Part shown: in pieces, positions 31,604 to 44,637 of the stretch | How the letters are laid out: each line of letters begins with the position of its first letter | Numbering within the stretch: position 1 is the stretch's first letter | From: Viola odorata | Lineage: Eukaryota; Streptophyta; Magnoliopsida; Malpighiales; Violaceae | Length of the DNA: 64,000 nucleotides | Direction of reading: 5' to 3' | Assembly: GCA_963691705.1 (NCBI GenBank) | Contig: OY829542.1 | Location: 22,926,579 to 22,990,578 of the forward strand | Made by a program: the position numbers and the translations under genes | Notes under the pieces: model-generated | What the model saw: the letters and a program-made list of their open reading frames with translations, nothing else | The model's database searches: none | Told to the model about the DNA's origin: nothing

Positions 31604-34600
31604 CTATTTCATGATCTTGAGGAACTCGGTTGTCTCGTCCTCGGTTACAGGCTTGCTCAAGCCTTGCGTCTCTTCTACCGTCTCTTCGCGGATCACAGGG
31701 TCTTTCCCTTTGGCTTGTCGTTGCTTTTCTACTTTCTCCGAGATGTAATATCTTCCGGTGCGGGTCATGTCCCCGATATGAGAGGCATCGCCGATGGTGA
31801 GTGATGTTGGTGTGACGGCAGGAGGGGTGGTGACCACCGTGTATCCGTAGTTGAATGGGACCGCGTGTAAGTCTCGGCTGGGAGCATTCACAGCTAATGT
31901 GAACACTACTTTGCGTGGGGTAGGGGTTGCATCCCCAGTTTGGGCTACGTATTCGAAGGAATACGGTGCTGGAGGATTGTCCTCGATGGCGTGGATTGTT
32001 CCTCGAGTCTTTCTTTCGGTTTGAATGATCCCGAATGTGGTAAGTTGCTTGACCTTCTGCCGAAAAAGTCTGCAATCCTGGATGTCGCGCTTGCTTTCCC
32101 CTTGACAGAATAGGCATTGAGCCTGATTATTCCCCGAGAATGGTAGATAAGCGTTGTTGGCTAATGGGAAGAACAGTTCTTCATTGGGTACTCCCTTCAC
32201 TGAAATGTGAGAAATGTCAATTCCAATGAAAGAAATGTCGCTCATCCCAGGATTATGGTGCAGTAGAGGACTGGTTGTCACATCATGACCCCTTGCTAAA
32301 CCTCTGGACGAGATTCGTCCTTCTTTGGTTAGGTGCTCGACCTTCTCTCTAAAGTCGTAATAGTTTTCCAAGGAGTGTCCTCGGGTTCCGGCGTGATATT
32401 CGCAGCTAACCTTTGGATCATACCAGCTAGGGTAAGGAAGGGATTGAGGCGAGAGTGGGGATGGTGTAATCTGCCCGTCTGCCAAGAGGCTTGCGTAGAT
32501 CTCTTTCAAAGGAAACGGAGGAAGCGACCATGTCGGTGAAGGGTATGACTCGGAGTCTGAGGATTCCCAAGAGGGTAGTAAGGGCACTGTACTAGAATAG
32601 AAGGGTGGTGCCGAATACCGGACGAGGTAATCGAACTTCTCGGAAGGTTGACCCAAGGTGTCAATCTCGCGGTCGCCTTCGTCGCGGTGCGCGGAGAACC
32701 TTTTGCACGATGAAGTTGATCCTTTCTTCTGGATGATTTGGGGTAGGGTTCTCTCGGCGTTATGTGGGATAGGAAATCCGTCTCCGATCATGTTGATGGA
32801 TCCTTCCCCGGGGGTCGCTTTCTGGGTTTGTATTACTCCGAGACTCGAGAGTTGTTTCACCTTTCCTGCGAACAACTCGCAATCTTAGATCTTATGACCG
32901 TCACTTCCCTTGCAGTACATGCAGTGACTTGGATTGCTTTCCGCGTATGGCACATATCCCTCTTGAGCTAAGGCCTGAAAAAGTTGTTCTTGTGGCCAAC
33001 TCGATGCTGAAGAGAGGCGGTCGTTGCTTTCTCCTACCGAGATGGCATTCACCCCTCCCTTTCCTTGGGAATGATTGGGGAGAGGGTTGGTGGATGTGTT
33101 GGGTCCTTTTGCCAATCCTTCGAAAGATATCCATCCACTTTTGATTAAGTGATGGACTTTTGCCTTGAATGCGAAGCAATTTTCCAGAGTGTGACCTGGG
33201 GCTCTAGCGTGATATTCGCACCTTGCGTTGAGATCATACCACTTTGGGTAAGGAGGCAATTGAGGCTGAGTAGGGACCGGTACGATCTGTCCGGCCGCCA
33301 GGAGATGTTTGTAGATTTCCCCCGCGGGAAGAGGGAGAGGAGGTAGAGGCTCTCGGTTCCACCGATTGTTGGTCGTGTTTTGGTTATTTGGGTCTTTTGG
33401 TGGGTTATATGGCTTGGGTTGCATAGGTGGTATTGTCTGTACTGGAGGTGGTGGGAAATGTGTAGGATTTTGAGGCAGGATATTAGCAATTGGTGGTGAA
33501 GTAAAAGGAAAGGAGGTGGGTTGATATAGTGATGGCGGATGATACGGTGGTGGCAATAAATAAGGCGGTGGTGGTGGAAACGACTGCCCCTGATTAGTTT
33601 GGGGAGCGACAAATCCGACGTCCCTTTTTACGACTGATGCTTTCTTTGGTACAGACTTTGGTGTTGGATGCGTGATTCGTCCAGACTTAATCCCTTGCTC
33701 GACTCTTTCGGCAATTAAGACCATGTCGGAGAAGCTGTTTGAGGGGTTCGAGATCAGGTAGGTGTAGTAGGGAGCTTTGAAGGTGTGCAAGAAAATCGAC
33801 AAGAGTTCCTTGTCGCTTAAGGGTGGAGAGATTCTCGAAGCCAACTCTCTCCATCTCTGAGCATAGGTCTTCACGGACTCGCCGATTTTCTTTTCCAGAT
33901 TTTGCAGGTCGGCGCGGTCAGGAGCCACCTCCATGTTGAATTTATATTGTCGGTAGAAGGCATCAGACAGGTCTCTCCACGTCCTGATCCTGGCTCTGTC
34001 CAGCCCTATATACCAAGTTAGGGAGTGCTTGGTCAAGCTTTCTCGGAATAGATGGATCAACAACGGTTCGTTGTGGATCATCTCTGCCATCTTGTTGCAA
34101 TATGCTCTAAGGTGGGTCTTTGGGCACTCTACCCCCGCATACTTTTCAAAGTCGGGGATCTTGTACTTCGGAGGTATGACGATCCCGGGGACTATGCACA
34201 TATCGGCGGGACCTGTGGGATCGAATGGATCGGCCCCTTCGATTGCTCTGAGTCTTTCCTCGAGAAGATTCAGTCTGTCACTTTTCGGTTTCTCGGCCCC
34301 GATGGGGTTAGAACCGAAGGGCAGCATAGGTTCTGATGAGAACTGAGGTTGTGCTGGGTTGAAAGTGAGGAGCTGAGCTCCCACAGGTCCGGGAATTGTG
34401 CTCGGAGGAATAGGAGGGAGATACAAAGCCTCTAGGTGGGCCTGGCTCTTGCTGGGGTCCACAGTAGGGTTGATTGAAAGGTGCTGAAGCGACGGGGAGA
34501 TCTCTTCACCCGCCTTAACTGTAGGATGTGCAGTGGTGGGTACAGTGAAGGGATTATCCCATCTCCAATGGCCCGGGGGGCCAGAAAGTGGTGGGAGTAC

Positions 34601-34795
34601 GGAAGGTCCTGCGACGGTGAGCGAAGAGGGAGGTCCTTTTGTTTGAGGGAGATCAAAACCTGGTGGCACTTCGGTGACAGCTTCATCTCTTTCCTTTTCG
34701 GCCCTGGTGGCTCTTTCTGTAGTGATCCTAACTTGCTCCTCTAACTCTGTGATTCTAGCCATTAGTGCTTCATCGGTCTTGGCCGGTTCAGTCAT
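31604..34795 (-). pseudogene. Element C gag, one internal stop, duplicated zinc module
   Basis: Two minus-strand frames, 34795-32885 (636 codons) and 32875-31604, lie in the same frame and are separated by one TAA. It probably arose from CAA, because the sister copy reads IQDC there. The N-terminus has a coiled coil (ARITELEEQVRITTERATRA). Gag follows at about residues 170-390 (PPKYKIPDFEKYAG, then LTWYIGLD and WRDLSDAFYRQYKF). A proline-rich linker leads to a module CEYHARAPGHTLENC plus CMYCKG. The module repeats as CEYHAGTRGHSLEN plus CLFCQG, both followed by KVKQL..(F/L)G(V/I)IQT. Confidence 0.85.
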
Positions 34796-35590
34796 TTTTC
34801 ATTTTTGAAGTCTAGTTAGGGGGAGCCTGTGCGGAGTAGCTTGCTTCCGAGGAGCTATCGTGAACCTGAAAAAGGGAAAAACACAAAAAAGAGTAAATAC
34901 AAGTGAGGATATACAGGTGATATCCAATCCCGAGGCCTCCACGTTGCTCATTCATTTTCCAGCCACACTTTCACTTGATATTTTCAGGGCGGTCGGAGAG
35001 GCGACGAATCCCAGTGATTGACAAGATACGAAGGAAGCCTCTATACATTCCAACGATATGAAGCAAATCTGAGATGCTAATGGCGAAACCCAAACCAACA
35101 GGGGCAACCAATGCCGCCATGCTAGGAAGATCTCTTTTACGCTATACTTTTAACGATGCAAGGCCTGATGCCTGGTGAACTCAACCGAGGGGAGAGATAA
35201 CAATTTTTATGAACTTGGAGTTTTTTTTTTTTTTTGGGTGATAAACTAGGAAGACATGGCTATGAGTGAGCGATACTCGGATGTTTTGAATACTTGTTCT
35301 GATTTTTTGGAATTTCGGTGAGACGATTGTGTTTTATCCCGGAGGGATTTTCTCTGTTTGTTTTGCGATGTTTTTTTTTCTTGGGTTTGTATTGGAGGGA
35401 TAGTTGATATGGAAAAGATGAGGAGATTTAATAAATATCCGAAAGAGTACGACTTTATTAAAAAGCGTTTACAAAATATGGTAAACTTGCCAACTTCCTA
35501 AATTCATCAAAAATGGCTAAGATAGATGAAATCAGGGGTCCTAGCTAAAAAGAAAAGATCTGCCGATATCCGAGCCATTCCCTGAAGGTG
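34796..35590 (-). other. Element C spacer between ORF1 and gag
   Basis: About 800 bp contain a long T-tract near 35222 and no supported gene. Some Ogre-type elements have processed spacers between ORFs, but I see no basis here to call splice sites. Confidence 0.5.
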
Positions 35591-37313
35591 TCATTCCTGG
35601 ACATTAGAGTCCTGTTGCCAAAGGTACTCCATCGAAGCCAACTCCCTTTTTTTCATCTCTAACTCAGCCTCTAAGGCGGTAATTCGGCTTTGCAGTACTT
35701 GGTTTTTCCTTTCTCCCAAGTCTGCGCGAGTAGTCAAAACCCTTATCGTTGAATCCCTGTCTTCGATTATGGCACTTGATGCTTCTCTTTTGCGGGTTTC
35801 ACTGCTCAAGCGTTCCTTAAAGGCCCTGAGGGCCACCTTCTTTTGTACTGCTTGTACGCGGATGAAATCCTTGTGCTGCCTGTCCAGTTCATTCATCTGG
35901 ACCTCTAAGCCACATTGACGAGCTTGGGCCATATCCCTTTCCTCTACCATCAGATCTCGTTCTTCTTGTGCTGCTCGCATCTGTTCTACCACTTGAGCGT
36001 AAGCCATGACATCCATTCCTTCGCTCACTTGCGATTCCCCTTCTTCTTCCATGGGTTTTTGATTTTCTGGGCGAGGTAAGACATTGCCGTTAACTCGTCT
36101 TGACCTCCACTGTGGATATTCTGGTATTGTGGTTGCAGGGATGCCGTGTCCTTTGAGGCAAAAAGGGTGGGCCCAGTCTTGGGCGTACAACTGAATGCTC
36201 TGATTTTCTCCAGCGTGTGGCAGGTCTGACCTTGTCATGCCGAATGTTACAGGAATTATTTGCGTGATGCAGAACTGTCTGAGGACGAAGGCAGGGCAAT
36301 AGTGAGTGCATCCACATGCTCCGATCAAAGGAACCCAAGGTAAGTGTCCGCAGCAGACGATGGGATTGGAAGTCCGCAGCCATTTGGCGTGCCAACGAAA
36401 GTCTTCTTCTGAGAGGTTTATGAATCGGTCGACCCAGACATCCTTATTTTCCATCTCCCATCTATCCGTGGTCATCGCGTTGATAACTCTGAGTAGAGGG
36501 CATGATTTTATGTAGCTTGCGAAGAAAAGGGTCTGATCAGGAACCTGTTTGAAGTGGCTGACCAACCATACTGTCAACAACTGGGTGCAACAGGTAAGTC
36601 TCCCTTTCCCTTTTCTTCGACAAGAGTCTAAGGAGCGAAAGGTCTCGGCCAGAATGGCTGTTGTAGGATTGATGGCATTTGTTTCCATCTCGTAAAAGAT
36701 GTTGGCTGCTGCAAAGTCGACGGCATTCCTCATTTTCGGAAAGAGGACAAATCCTACAATGGCGAAAGCTAGAATCCTTAAGCGTTTTTTTCCGTTTGGA
36801 CAATCGAAAGCGTGCCTCAATATCTGACCAGCACCAGAAGTAGTCACCCTCTCTGGCACGAGTAGTGATTCCTAACAACTTATCGAGCCTTATTTTGACA
36901 CTCGAGGAGTCGAGTCGAACATTCTGGTATATGGCCGATATAGGAGAGGTGAAGCACATCAGAGCCGAGTACTCCTCTAGCGTAGGAGTCAAGTCTACCT
37001 CTTTGTCGAAAGAGAAGCACTGATAATAGGGATCCCAGAATTTTAGGGCTGCCCGGATGCAACCCCAATCAGTCTTTACGTCAACTAGGGTCAGTAGCTT
37101 TCCATAAATACCCTCAAACTGTGTCTCTTCGTCTTCAGTCAGCTCATTTCTCAACATCCGAATCCTAGTTAAGTCAAAGTCCACGACTTCTACTTTGATC
37201 TTAGTGGTGATGTTAGGGGCGAACCCACGTTCCAACAGATCTCCTTGGGCAGCTTGATCGTCGAAGCTTCGTCCCCCGAAAATATCAAATGAAAGTAGTG
37301 TAGGTGCCGACAT
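35591..37313 (-). pseudogene. Element C ORF1 (Ogre-type accessory ORF), frameshifted
   Basis: Minus frames 37313-36537 and 36859-35591 overlap and together make an ORF1. The N-terminal part has TQFEGIYGKLLTLVDVKTDW, FWDPYYQCFSF and LTPTLEEYSALM, a pattern typical of the upstream ORF of Ogre-like elements (I recall it as DUF7745, not verified). The second part has MTTDRWEMENKDVWVDRF and a C-terminal coiled coil (EERDLMVEERDMAQ, ERLSSETRKREASS). A frameshift around 36840 splits the domain. The function is unknown even in intact elements. Confidence 0.75.
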
Positions 37314-37830
37314 GTCAAATGAGCAAAATGGGTCCTATGGGACAAAAAATGAAATTTTAAATGCAAAGTAACCTACACGTGTAAGAAATTCGCAGTTCAT
37401 ATAATAGAAAAAAATCACGTCAATATGCCAACAAGACAAATAGAGCCACGACAAACAGGTATAATCATGATGCACGTGCTGGGGCTCTGATTTCGACACC
37501 TCTAACTGGCTTGAATGGTTCCCGGATGATACCATGAAAAGGTCCCTAAAGTGTCGTCCAGTCTCCCGATTTCTTGCGAAATTGTATAACCTTTCGACTG
37601 GCTTTAGGGGTTCATCCGAGTTGGGATTGGTGAACACTACCCAGGACATGTGTCCTAGGGCGTCACTACTACCCTCCTATTTTGGTAATTGTCCCCTGGG
37701 TGTAGGGCGCTATGAAATGCATATGACAATTGATAAAGCAAATAAATAAACAAACCAGCAATTTATCAAAGCAAATAAATAAACAAATAAAACACCTCTC
37801 TAAAAAGATAAAACCGGCTCCGACCCTAAA

Positions 37831-37849
37831 GTCCCCAGTGAAGTCGCCA
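37831..37849 (-). promoter_or_regulatory. Element C primer-binding site
   Basis: On the minus strand TTGGCGACTTCACTGGGGAC lies three bases after the LTR end GCGCGACA. It begins with TGG like the complement of a tRNA CCA end. The type matches what is reported for Ogre elements (tRNA-Arg), but the assignment is from memory. Confidence 0.6.
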
Positions 37850-37852
37850 AAC

Positions 37853-39751
37853 TGTCGCGCCCCACGAAAATTACGAAAAAGAAAGTAATTCGCGAGTGTG
37901 CAACGAAATTTGAGACCTTCAGATGCTCGGCGTAAAAGGACGCCCAGCAGCATGCAATGAAGTCGCCACCCTAATTTGGTTGCTAGGCTTAGGGAACCTT
38001 AATTGTCATGGCATAGGAAATATAATAAGTAAAAAAACTAAAGGCACAAAAAAAGGGGTCTGGACCCCAGACAAAGGTTCGGGGTCGTATTATGGTCTCG
38101 GGAAGGTGTTAGGCACCCGAGTCACATCCGAAAACGGTTACCGGTTGATGAGAGAGGTGTTTAAAAAGGTGTTTGATAAAATACGTTTTGAAAAAGGGGG
38201 CCCTCAGAGGAATCGTCACTTTAGCCTTTTCTATGATCGTGACCGTTCAGAAATAATAAAAAGATCTTTCGGACGGGGTTACCGTTTATCAAGATCGATC
38301 GATTATTCCTGACCGCAACGTGATGGGACTGAAATTTCCGTAAGACTGAATGAGCGCCCTCTTTTTTCATCATCGGGCCATGCATGATTAAATTAATTAC
38401 TATGTGAACCTATCATGGATTGCTAACAGAGTACCGATTTAAATGATAGATTTTGAAGTGGAAAAAACTGATGTGGGATCGAAAGTCCCCATGTACATGC
38501 AGTCAATATATGTGAGAATTTAAAATCACATGAGCATGGTATTTTAAGCAACTCTTTAAACATGTTGTTCATGTGGGTTGATTTTAGTTCTAGCAGTTCT
38601 ATATATCATGCGTACGATTGATATTTACGAAAAGCGTTGAATAAATAAAAAGGAATCGAAAGGCGTACTTTCGAGCGAAGCTTGAAATTAAAACGTTTAA
38701 ACTTTGAACTTTGACGATCGATGCTCGATATGAGCTATCAATCAGAGGGAGGGAAGAAAACAAGCTTCTTTGCTGTTTTTGGTGCCGTTTGAACGAGCTT
38801 GTGAGGCTTGTATTTATAGCCGAAGGATCGCGTGGGGTGGAGGACGAGCGCTGCGCGTGGTGGCCGGCTGGTCGCAGTGGCAAGGCTAGGGTGCTAGCCG
38901 TGATGATGGCGGAGGGACAGGAAGCTACGGACGCGATGGGAGCAGGTGGCTCGGGCGAGGACTTCGTTGCCTTCCTCGTGCGTGCACTGTGCATGTGCAT
39001 TATGCACATTAATTCAAGGGCCATTGATCTGGTTGACTTTCCTTGGTTGACCAGATCAATGGCTATGATCAAATGACCTTTCATCTGATTTAAATGGCCT
39101 CGAGCCGGTTTCTGCGAACAAACGTTCCGACTTTTCGAGCCGAGGGTACCAGCGCGTAGAGAAAAATATGACGGGTTTAACCGTCTACAGCGAATGACGA
39201 GAATTTCTTGTTTAACGTGTTTATTTTCGCGTTCAAAAATGTGAAACGTTTGAACGGAAAAATAATAACGTTACGCCGAAAATTACACGAATCGCTGTAG
39301 ACCGTTGCGACCAGAAAAAAATCTAGCAACTAGTTGATGGAAAACATTTTAAAGTCAAGCTATTGTCCGAGCGGACTTACTCGGGTCCAATAAAAGCTCG
39401 AATAAAAATAATAATAAAATAATAAAAATACTAAAAAATGCGCTAAAATATTAAAAATCCTAAAATTCATGTGATGACCTAAAACGAAGAAGAAAACTAG
39501 CAAACGACTGCCGGATAATAAAAAATGTGACTTTTAAGGCTAAGAATAATAATGATAATAATAATGAAAATATGTGCCGAAAAATTAAAAATGTGATTTC
39601 GAAAGCTGACGATGCTAGAGATGATGCTAAAATGCAACGAAACGCTTAAAAATGCTAGCGACAGTAAATCAACTGAAAATGCCAGTAAATTAACTAAATA
39701 ACAGAAATGCTAAAATTAATTAAAAATGGCGTCAAAATTCGGGTATCAACA
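37853..39751 (-). repeat. Element C 5' LTR (sense minus)
   Basis: This 1899-bp LTR is partner of 23974-25872 and the same length, with roughly 35 differences by eye. A TATA-type motif lies at about plus 38811-38819. TSD ATGTC follows at 39752-39756. Confidence 0.92.
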
Positions 39752-39944
39752 ATGTCACATCATTAATTATTTTATTTTTTGCCACATAAACTCACATGTA
39801 AATGTTAAACTTAAAAAAAGACAATATAAATGTGATTATTAAACATAAATGATTAGAATTTAAAATTTTAATAACATTAAAATATAAAATATAATAAGTT
39901 ATAATGTAAATAGTAAATTAAAAATAAATAAAAAAACCACCCTA

Positions 39945-40565
39945 GGGCCCCCAACGTTTTACAAAAAGTTCGATTGGGTCACTAACATATTTTGAGTTCA
40001 TAAAAATTTTAACTTTTGTGTATAAGGTTTGATTAGATCCTTCAGTGATAAAAATCCTACGTTGCACAAAATATTTCGTTAGTATATACTTTTTAATATT
40101 TTTGGTCAAAAAATAAGGCCCAACAAGTTTTTTTATTTATTTTTTCCTACCATTTTCTTGTCTTCCCTTTTCTTTTTATCTTTACCTTTTTTTTCTTAAT
40201 ATTTTTATAATAATAAGTTAATTTTGGTAATAATAACCATAATAAATTAATTATTTATTAATTGTTTCATTTTTATATTATTGTCCTAATTAAGTAAGTG
40301 AAATCATTAGATTGTTTGAAAATAATTATATTTTAAATTGTTTGCTATTTTTTTCAAATTTTTTCTGATTTTTTTATAGAAAATTTTCTTGTATTAATAT
40401 TTTGGATCCCATTTATTAGATAATATTAATAAAAAATTGAAAGATAACAGAATACGTTGTCACGTTGAATTTTTTACATGTCGGGGTCCTTAACGAACAA
40501 AAAACACAACGTTAGAGATTTTGCTGAACCTAAGAAAATGTTAGAAACCCAATCGAACTATTTAT
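39945..40565. mobile_element. Possible MULE-like or MITE element with long inverted repeats
   Basis: The left arm (39967-40000, agttcgattgggtcactaac) and right arm (40525-40559, reading gttagaaacccaatcgaact) are inverted repeats about 35 bp long with a few mismatches, about 0.52 kb apart. The outer ends and target-site duplication are not resolved. The interior is AT-rich and non-coding. Confidence 0.5.
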
Positions 40566-40651
40566 TTTTTCGTTATAATTCTTAAAGCAATAAAATATTT
40601 ACTTGACCTTACATTTTTTTTTCACAAATCTTTTTAGGTATCCTGCTACTA

Positions 40652-40781
40652 CTCCCTCCATCCTTTTTTAATTAACGCTTTGCTATTTTTTGTTGTTACT
40701 GTACACATTATTTAATTTTTTAGTGTTTACTTTACTTTTTGTTACTGTTTCAAAAAGTTAATTAAAAAAAGACGGAGAGAG
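40652..40781. mobile_element. Stowaway MITE (130 bp)
   Basis: The ends CTCCCTCCATCC and (right, reverse complement) CTCTCTCCGTCT extend into inverted repeats ending TTTTTTAATTAAC. The element is flanked by TA on both sides (40650-40651, 40782-40783), the Tc1/mariner target. It lies about 0.4 kb upstream of RPL18A. Confidence 0.85.
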
Positions 40782-41086
40782 TACCTTTTAAGAATTCAAC
40801 TAATCCTATTTTAATATTGCTAGATTTTAGGAAAATATCATGAGTAATCTTTTATTTATTTCGACCATTATGATTTTAGAACTTATAATATAAATTTAAA
40901 TTTTATAGTTTTCTTACGCAATCCAAAATATTAAACTGATTTTCCAATGAAATACTAATGAGATAATAATAATAATAAAAAGAAACAGAAATAATAAAAT
41001 GTAAGGTTGGAAAGCATAGTTTGCAATGCGGTAGTTAGGTTTTTTATTTTTATTTTTAAATTGTTTTTTTATGCATATTGCAAGCA

Positions 41087-41117
41087 TATAAAAACTTAAT
41101 TCTCTCCCAAACCCTAA
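41087..41117 (+). promoter_or_regulatory. RPL18A promoter: TATA box and telo-box
   Basis: TATAAAA at 41087-41093 lies 92 bp upstream of the ATG. AAACCCTAA at 41109-41117 is a telo-box, a motif enriched in plant ribosomal-protein promoters and 5' leaders. A pyrimidine-rich cttcttcctcc follows at 41120-41130. Transcription probably starts close to the telo-box, which is inferred from spacing. Confidence 0.65.
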
Positions 41118-41178
41118 AGTCTTCTTCCTCCATAGACAAACGTAGCTGGTGACTGCAGCGGCACAACCCATCCGAAAA

Positions 41179-42677
<1,499 letters not shown>

Positions 42678-43722
42678 ACTGTCATCAGATGAATGGTGAA
42701 AATGGGTCATCAGAGTTGTTTTTGTAGAAGATTTGCAGTCCTTGGTATGACATTTAGGTTTTCTGAAACCTTGTTTTGTTGGATCAAGTTCATTGTTACT
42801 ATGACTTTCTCTTTTCAATTGATGTGTTTGATGCTTCTTTTAGCGATTTGTTTCGTCTCTGACCTTTGTAACAAGTGTAGTTGCAGTCGAGTTTAAGCGT
42901 TGCTTATCGTTATTTACTACTCCCTTTGGATTACTTTAATTGACTTTCTGAAACATTAACATTCAGTAAAGCAAATACTAAAAAGTTAAATGTACACGCG
43001 CCATCAAAAGGTTTTAATGAGAGGAGAAAAGTGTGATATACGCTCTGAATTTGTTCAAATCTGTAACATCAAAAGGTTTTAATGAGAGGAGAAAAGTGTG
43101 ATATACGCTCTGAATTTGTTCAAATCTGTAACGGGTATGTCTCTAAATTTTCATGTTCATGTATAAAACTCTGCTATCATCTGTGTTTCCAGAAAATGGA
43201 TGCTATGGTCTGTGATATCTCTTATATCCATTATTTTCTCCGGTTGGAGAAAATTGAGCCTTAAATTTGGAAATTTTGTAGCACCATAAGCCCTGTTCTG
43301 GAAATAATGAGACTCGGATTGTTTTTTTGTCTTCTTCAATTGATAGATACGCCTCCGTTGTCTTGTACTTGTCTGTAAGTAATTGAATTTACCTTCATTT
43401 TTGTGCACGAGAGTATCTGCTATTTTCTAAAGGCAGGCATCAATGGACAAGCTGTACATGTATTCTTCATCTAGTTAAGATCCCACAATCCATCATCTAT
43501 TCATGCTCCACCTTTTTTAATACAAGTTTAGTAAATTTTGGCATCAACTTATAGCAGAGATGAGACAAAGAAGTGGGTGATTTCGACATACCCAAAGAAT
43601 GACAACATGGAAATATGAGACAAACCACATACAAAATGAGAAAGCAGTGTATTCTGCATAAAAGCAGGCCTTCAAGTATTGGACCTCCGTAAAAGCAATC
43701 CATTACCAGAAGAAAACACATA
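42678..43722 (+). other. RPL18A 3' UTR and downstream intergenic DNA
   Basis: The first about 190 bp are presumably 3' UTR, and no AATAAA hexamer is obvious. Near 42918 a lone ctccctttggatta resembles one Stowaway end without a partner. A perfect 65-bp tandem duplication follows (43003-43132). No gene is seen in the rest. Confidence 0.6.
43003..43132. repeat. Perfect 65-bp tandem duplication
   Basis: Units 43003-43067 and 43068-43132 are identical (start atcaaaaggttttaatgaga, end caaatctgtaac). The absence of any difference implies a recent duplication. Confidence 0.95.
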
Positions 43723-43955
43723 CTCCCTCCGGATTATAAAAAACGACGTCCGTACTGTAGATACGCATATCGAGGAGGCCGGATGATTCACTATTTGACC
43801 CCAAAAAAATTCGTACTTTTTTTTGAACGTACATTAATCCTTAACGTACGTTCGAGAAAAAATTCGGGGCAAAATTGTCTCAAATAGTGAGTCATTCGAC
43901 CTCCTCAACATGCGTGCACAAATAGTAAAAGTCGTTTAATAAAATCCGGAGGGAG
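43723..43955. mobile_element. Fold-back Stowaway MITE (233 bp)
   Basis: The ends CTCCCTCCGGATTATAAAAA and (right, reverse complement) CTCCCTCCGGATTTTATTAA are flanked by TA (43721-43722 and 43956-43957). The palindrome extends through the interior: tcgaggaggccgga pairs with tcgacctcctc, tcactatttga with tcaaatagtga, and gaacgtac with gtacgttc. The whole element can fold into one long hairpin. It shares its core with 45133-45393. Confidence 0.9.
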
Positions 43956-43957
43956 TA

Positions 43958-44446
43958 TCATATTATATTTCAGTATTAATATAATCTTGGGCAGAAACAC
44001 AAGCTTAGTTTTTGCAGGAGATAGGATCCCAAAATCACTACTTTGACCCTTCTAGCAGATGTTGGAGTGGGATTACAAAGTAAGCCTAAGTACCACAACA
44101 TTGGCCGTCATTCATAGGCCATTTAGGAAACTTCTTGCAAATCAATGTTTAACAGATTTTAAATGCATCTCAAATGTTTAGCAGTAGAATCTGAGTATAT
44201 GTAAATGGATTATGACCAATACAGTGCAAGGAAACAGAGTGAGAAAAAAAAGGCACAAGATTGCAAACAGCAGAGTAGTCTCTTGCCAAGTGAAAAATGA
44301 CAATTAAATAGATAATAACAGGGAAGCAATCATTTTTCCAATATATTTTACAGTCAAGTAAATATTAAAAGATATAAATAAGGAACTTCAAGTTCGTTAC
44401 ATGTCGTTTAAGACTCTCCAACAACGGGGAAGAATAATTTGCTTTC
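43958..44446 (-). other. 3' flank of the TAM41-like gene
   Basis: The minus-strand 3' UTR of the TAM41-like gene probably extends into this AT-rich stretch. No separate gene or repeat is visible. No canonical AATAAA was found just downstream of the stop. Confidence 0.5.
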
Positions 44447-44637
44447 TCATGTCCAGGATTTCCAAGCCTTTTGCACTTTACTGACAAGGTACCTCGTAGC
44501 AATAATGCCGCCAGCAGCAAGCAGACCAGAGACTGCCTGCCTTGCACTTGAAACCATGACAGTACGCCGCACAACCCTCTGCATGCATCTTGCACCCTCT
44601 TCTCTTGAGCTAATTCTGACTTCACGTAACAGTCGAC
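44447..44637 (-). CDS. TAM41: TAM41-like last exon
   Basis: The acceptor ttttcag precedes GTCGACTG at 44637. The frame GRLLREVRISSREEGARC... runs to TGA at 44447-44449. A longer overlapping open frame on the same strand (44365-44625) is out of phase and is not the gene. Confidence 0.82.

Larger units (their letters stand above)
23974..39751 (-). mobile_element. Element C: Ogre/Tat-like LTR retrotransposon, RT-deleted
   Basis: This 15.8-kb element has 1899-bp LTRs at 23974-25872 and 37853-39751 and a perfect 5-bp TSD ATGTC (23969-23973 and 39752-39756). On the minus strand the LTR begins TGTTGATACCCG and ends GGGGCGCGACA. Minus order is LTR, PBS, ORF1, gag with a duplicated zinc module, protease, RNase H, integrase, a long repeat-rich 3' spacer, polypurine tract, LTR. 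The RT domain is missing between protease and RNase H. The LTRs differ at roughly 35 sites by eye (about 2%). ORF1 upstream of gag, the large size and the 3' spacer fit the Ogre/Tat group. Confidence 0.93.

Noticed and set aside
42916..42945. Orphan Stowaway-like end (ctccctttggatta) after RPL18A
   Set aside because: No matching inverted end or TA-flanked partner was found downstream, so it is not listed as an element.
44365..44625. 86-codon minus frame over the last TAM41 exon
   Set aside because: It is out of phase with the exon frame that joins to the upstream exons and has no family resemblance.
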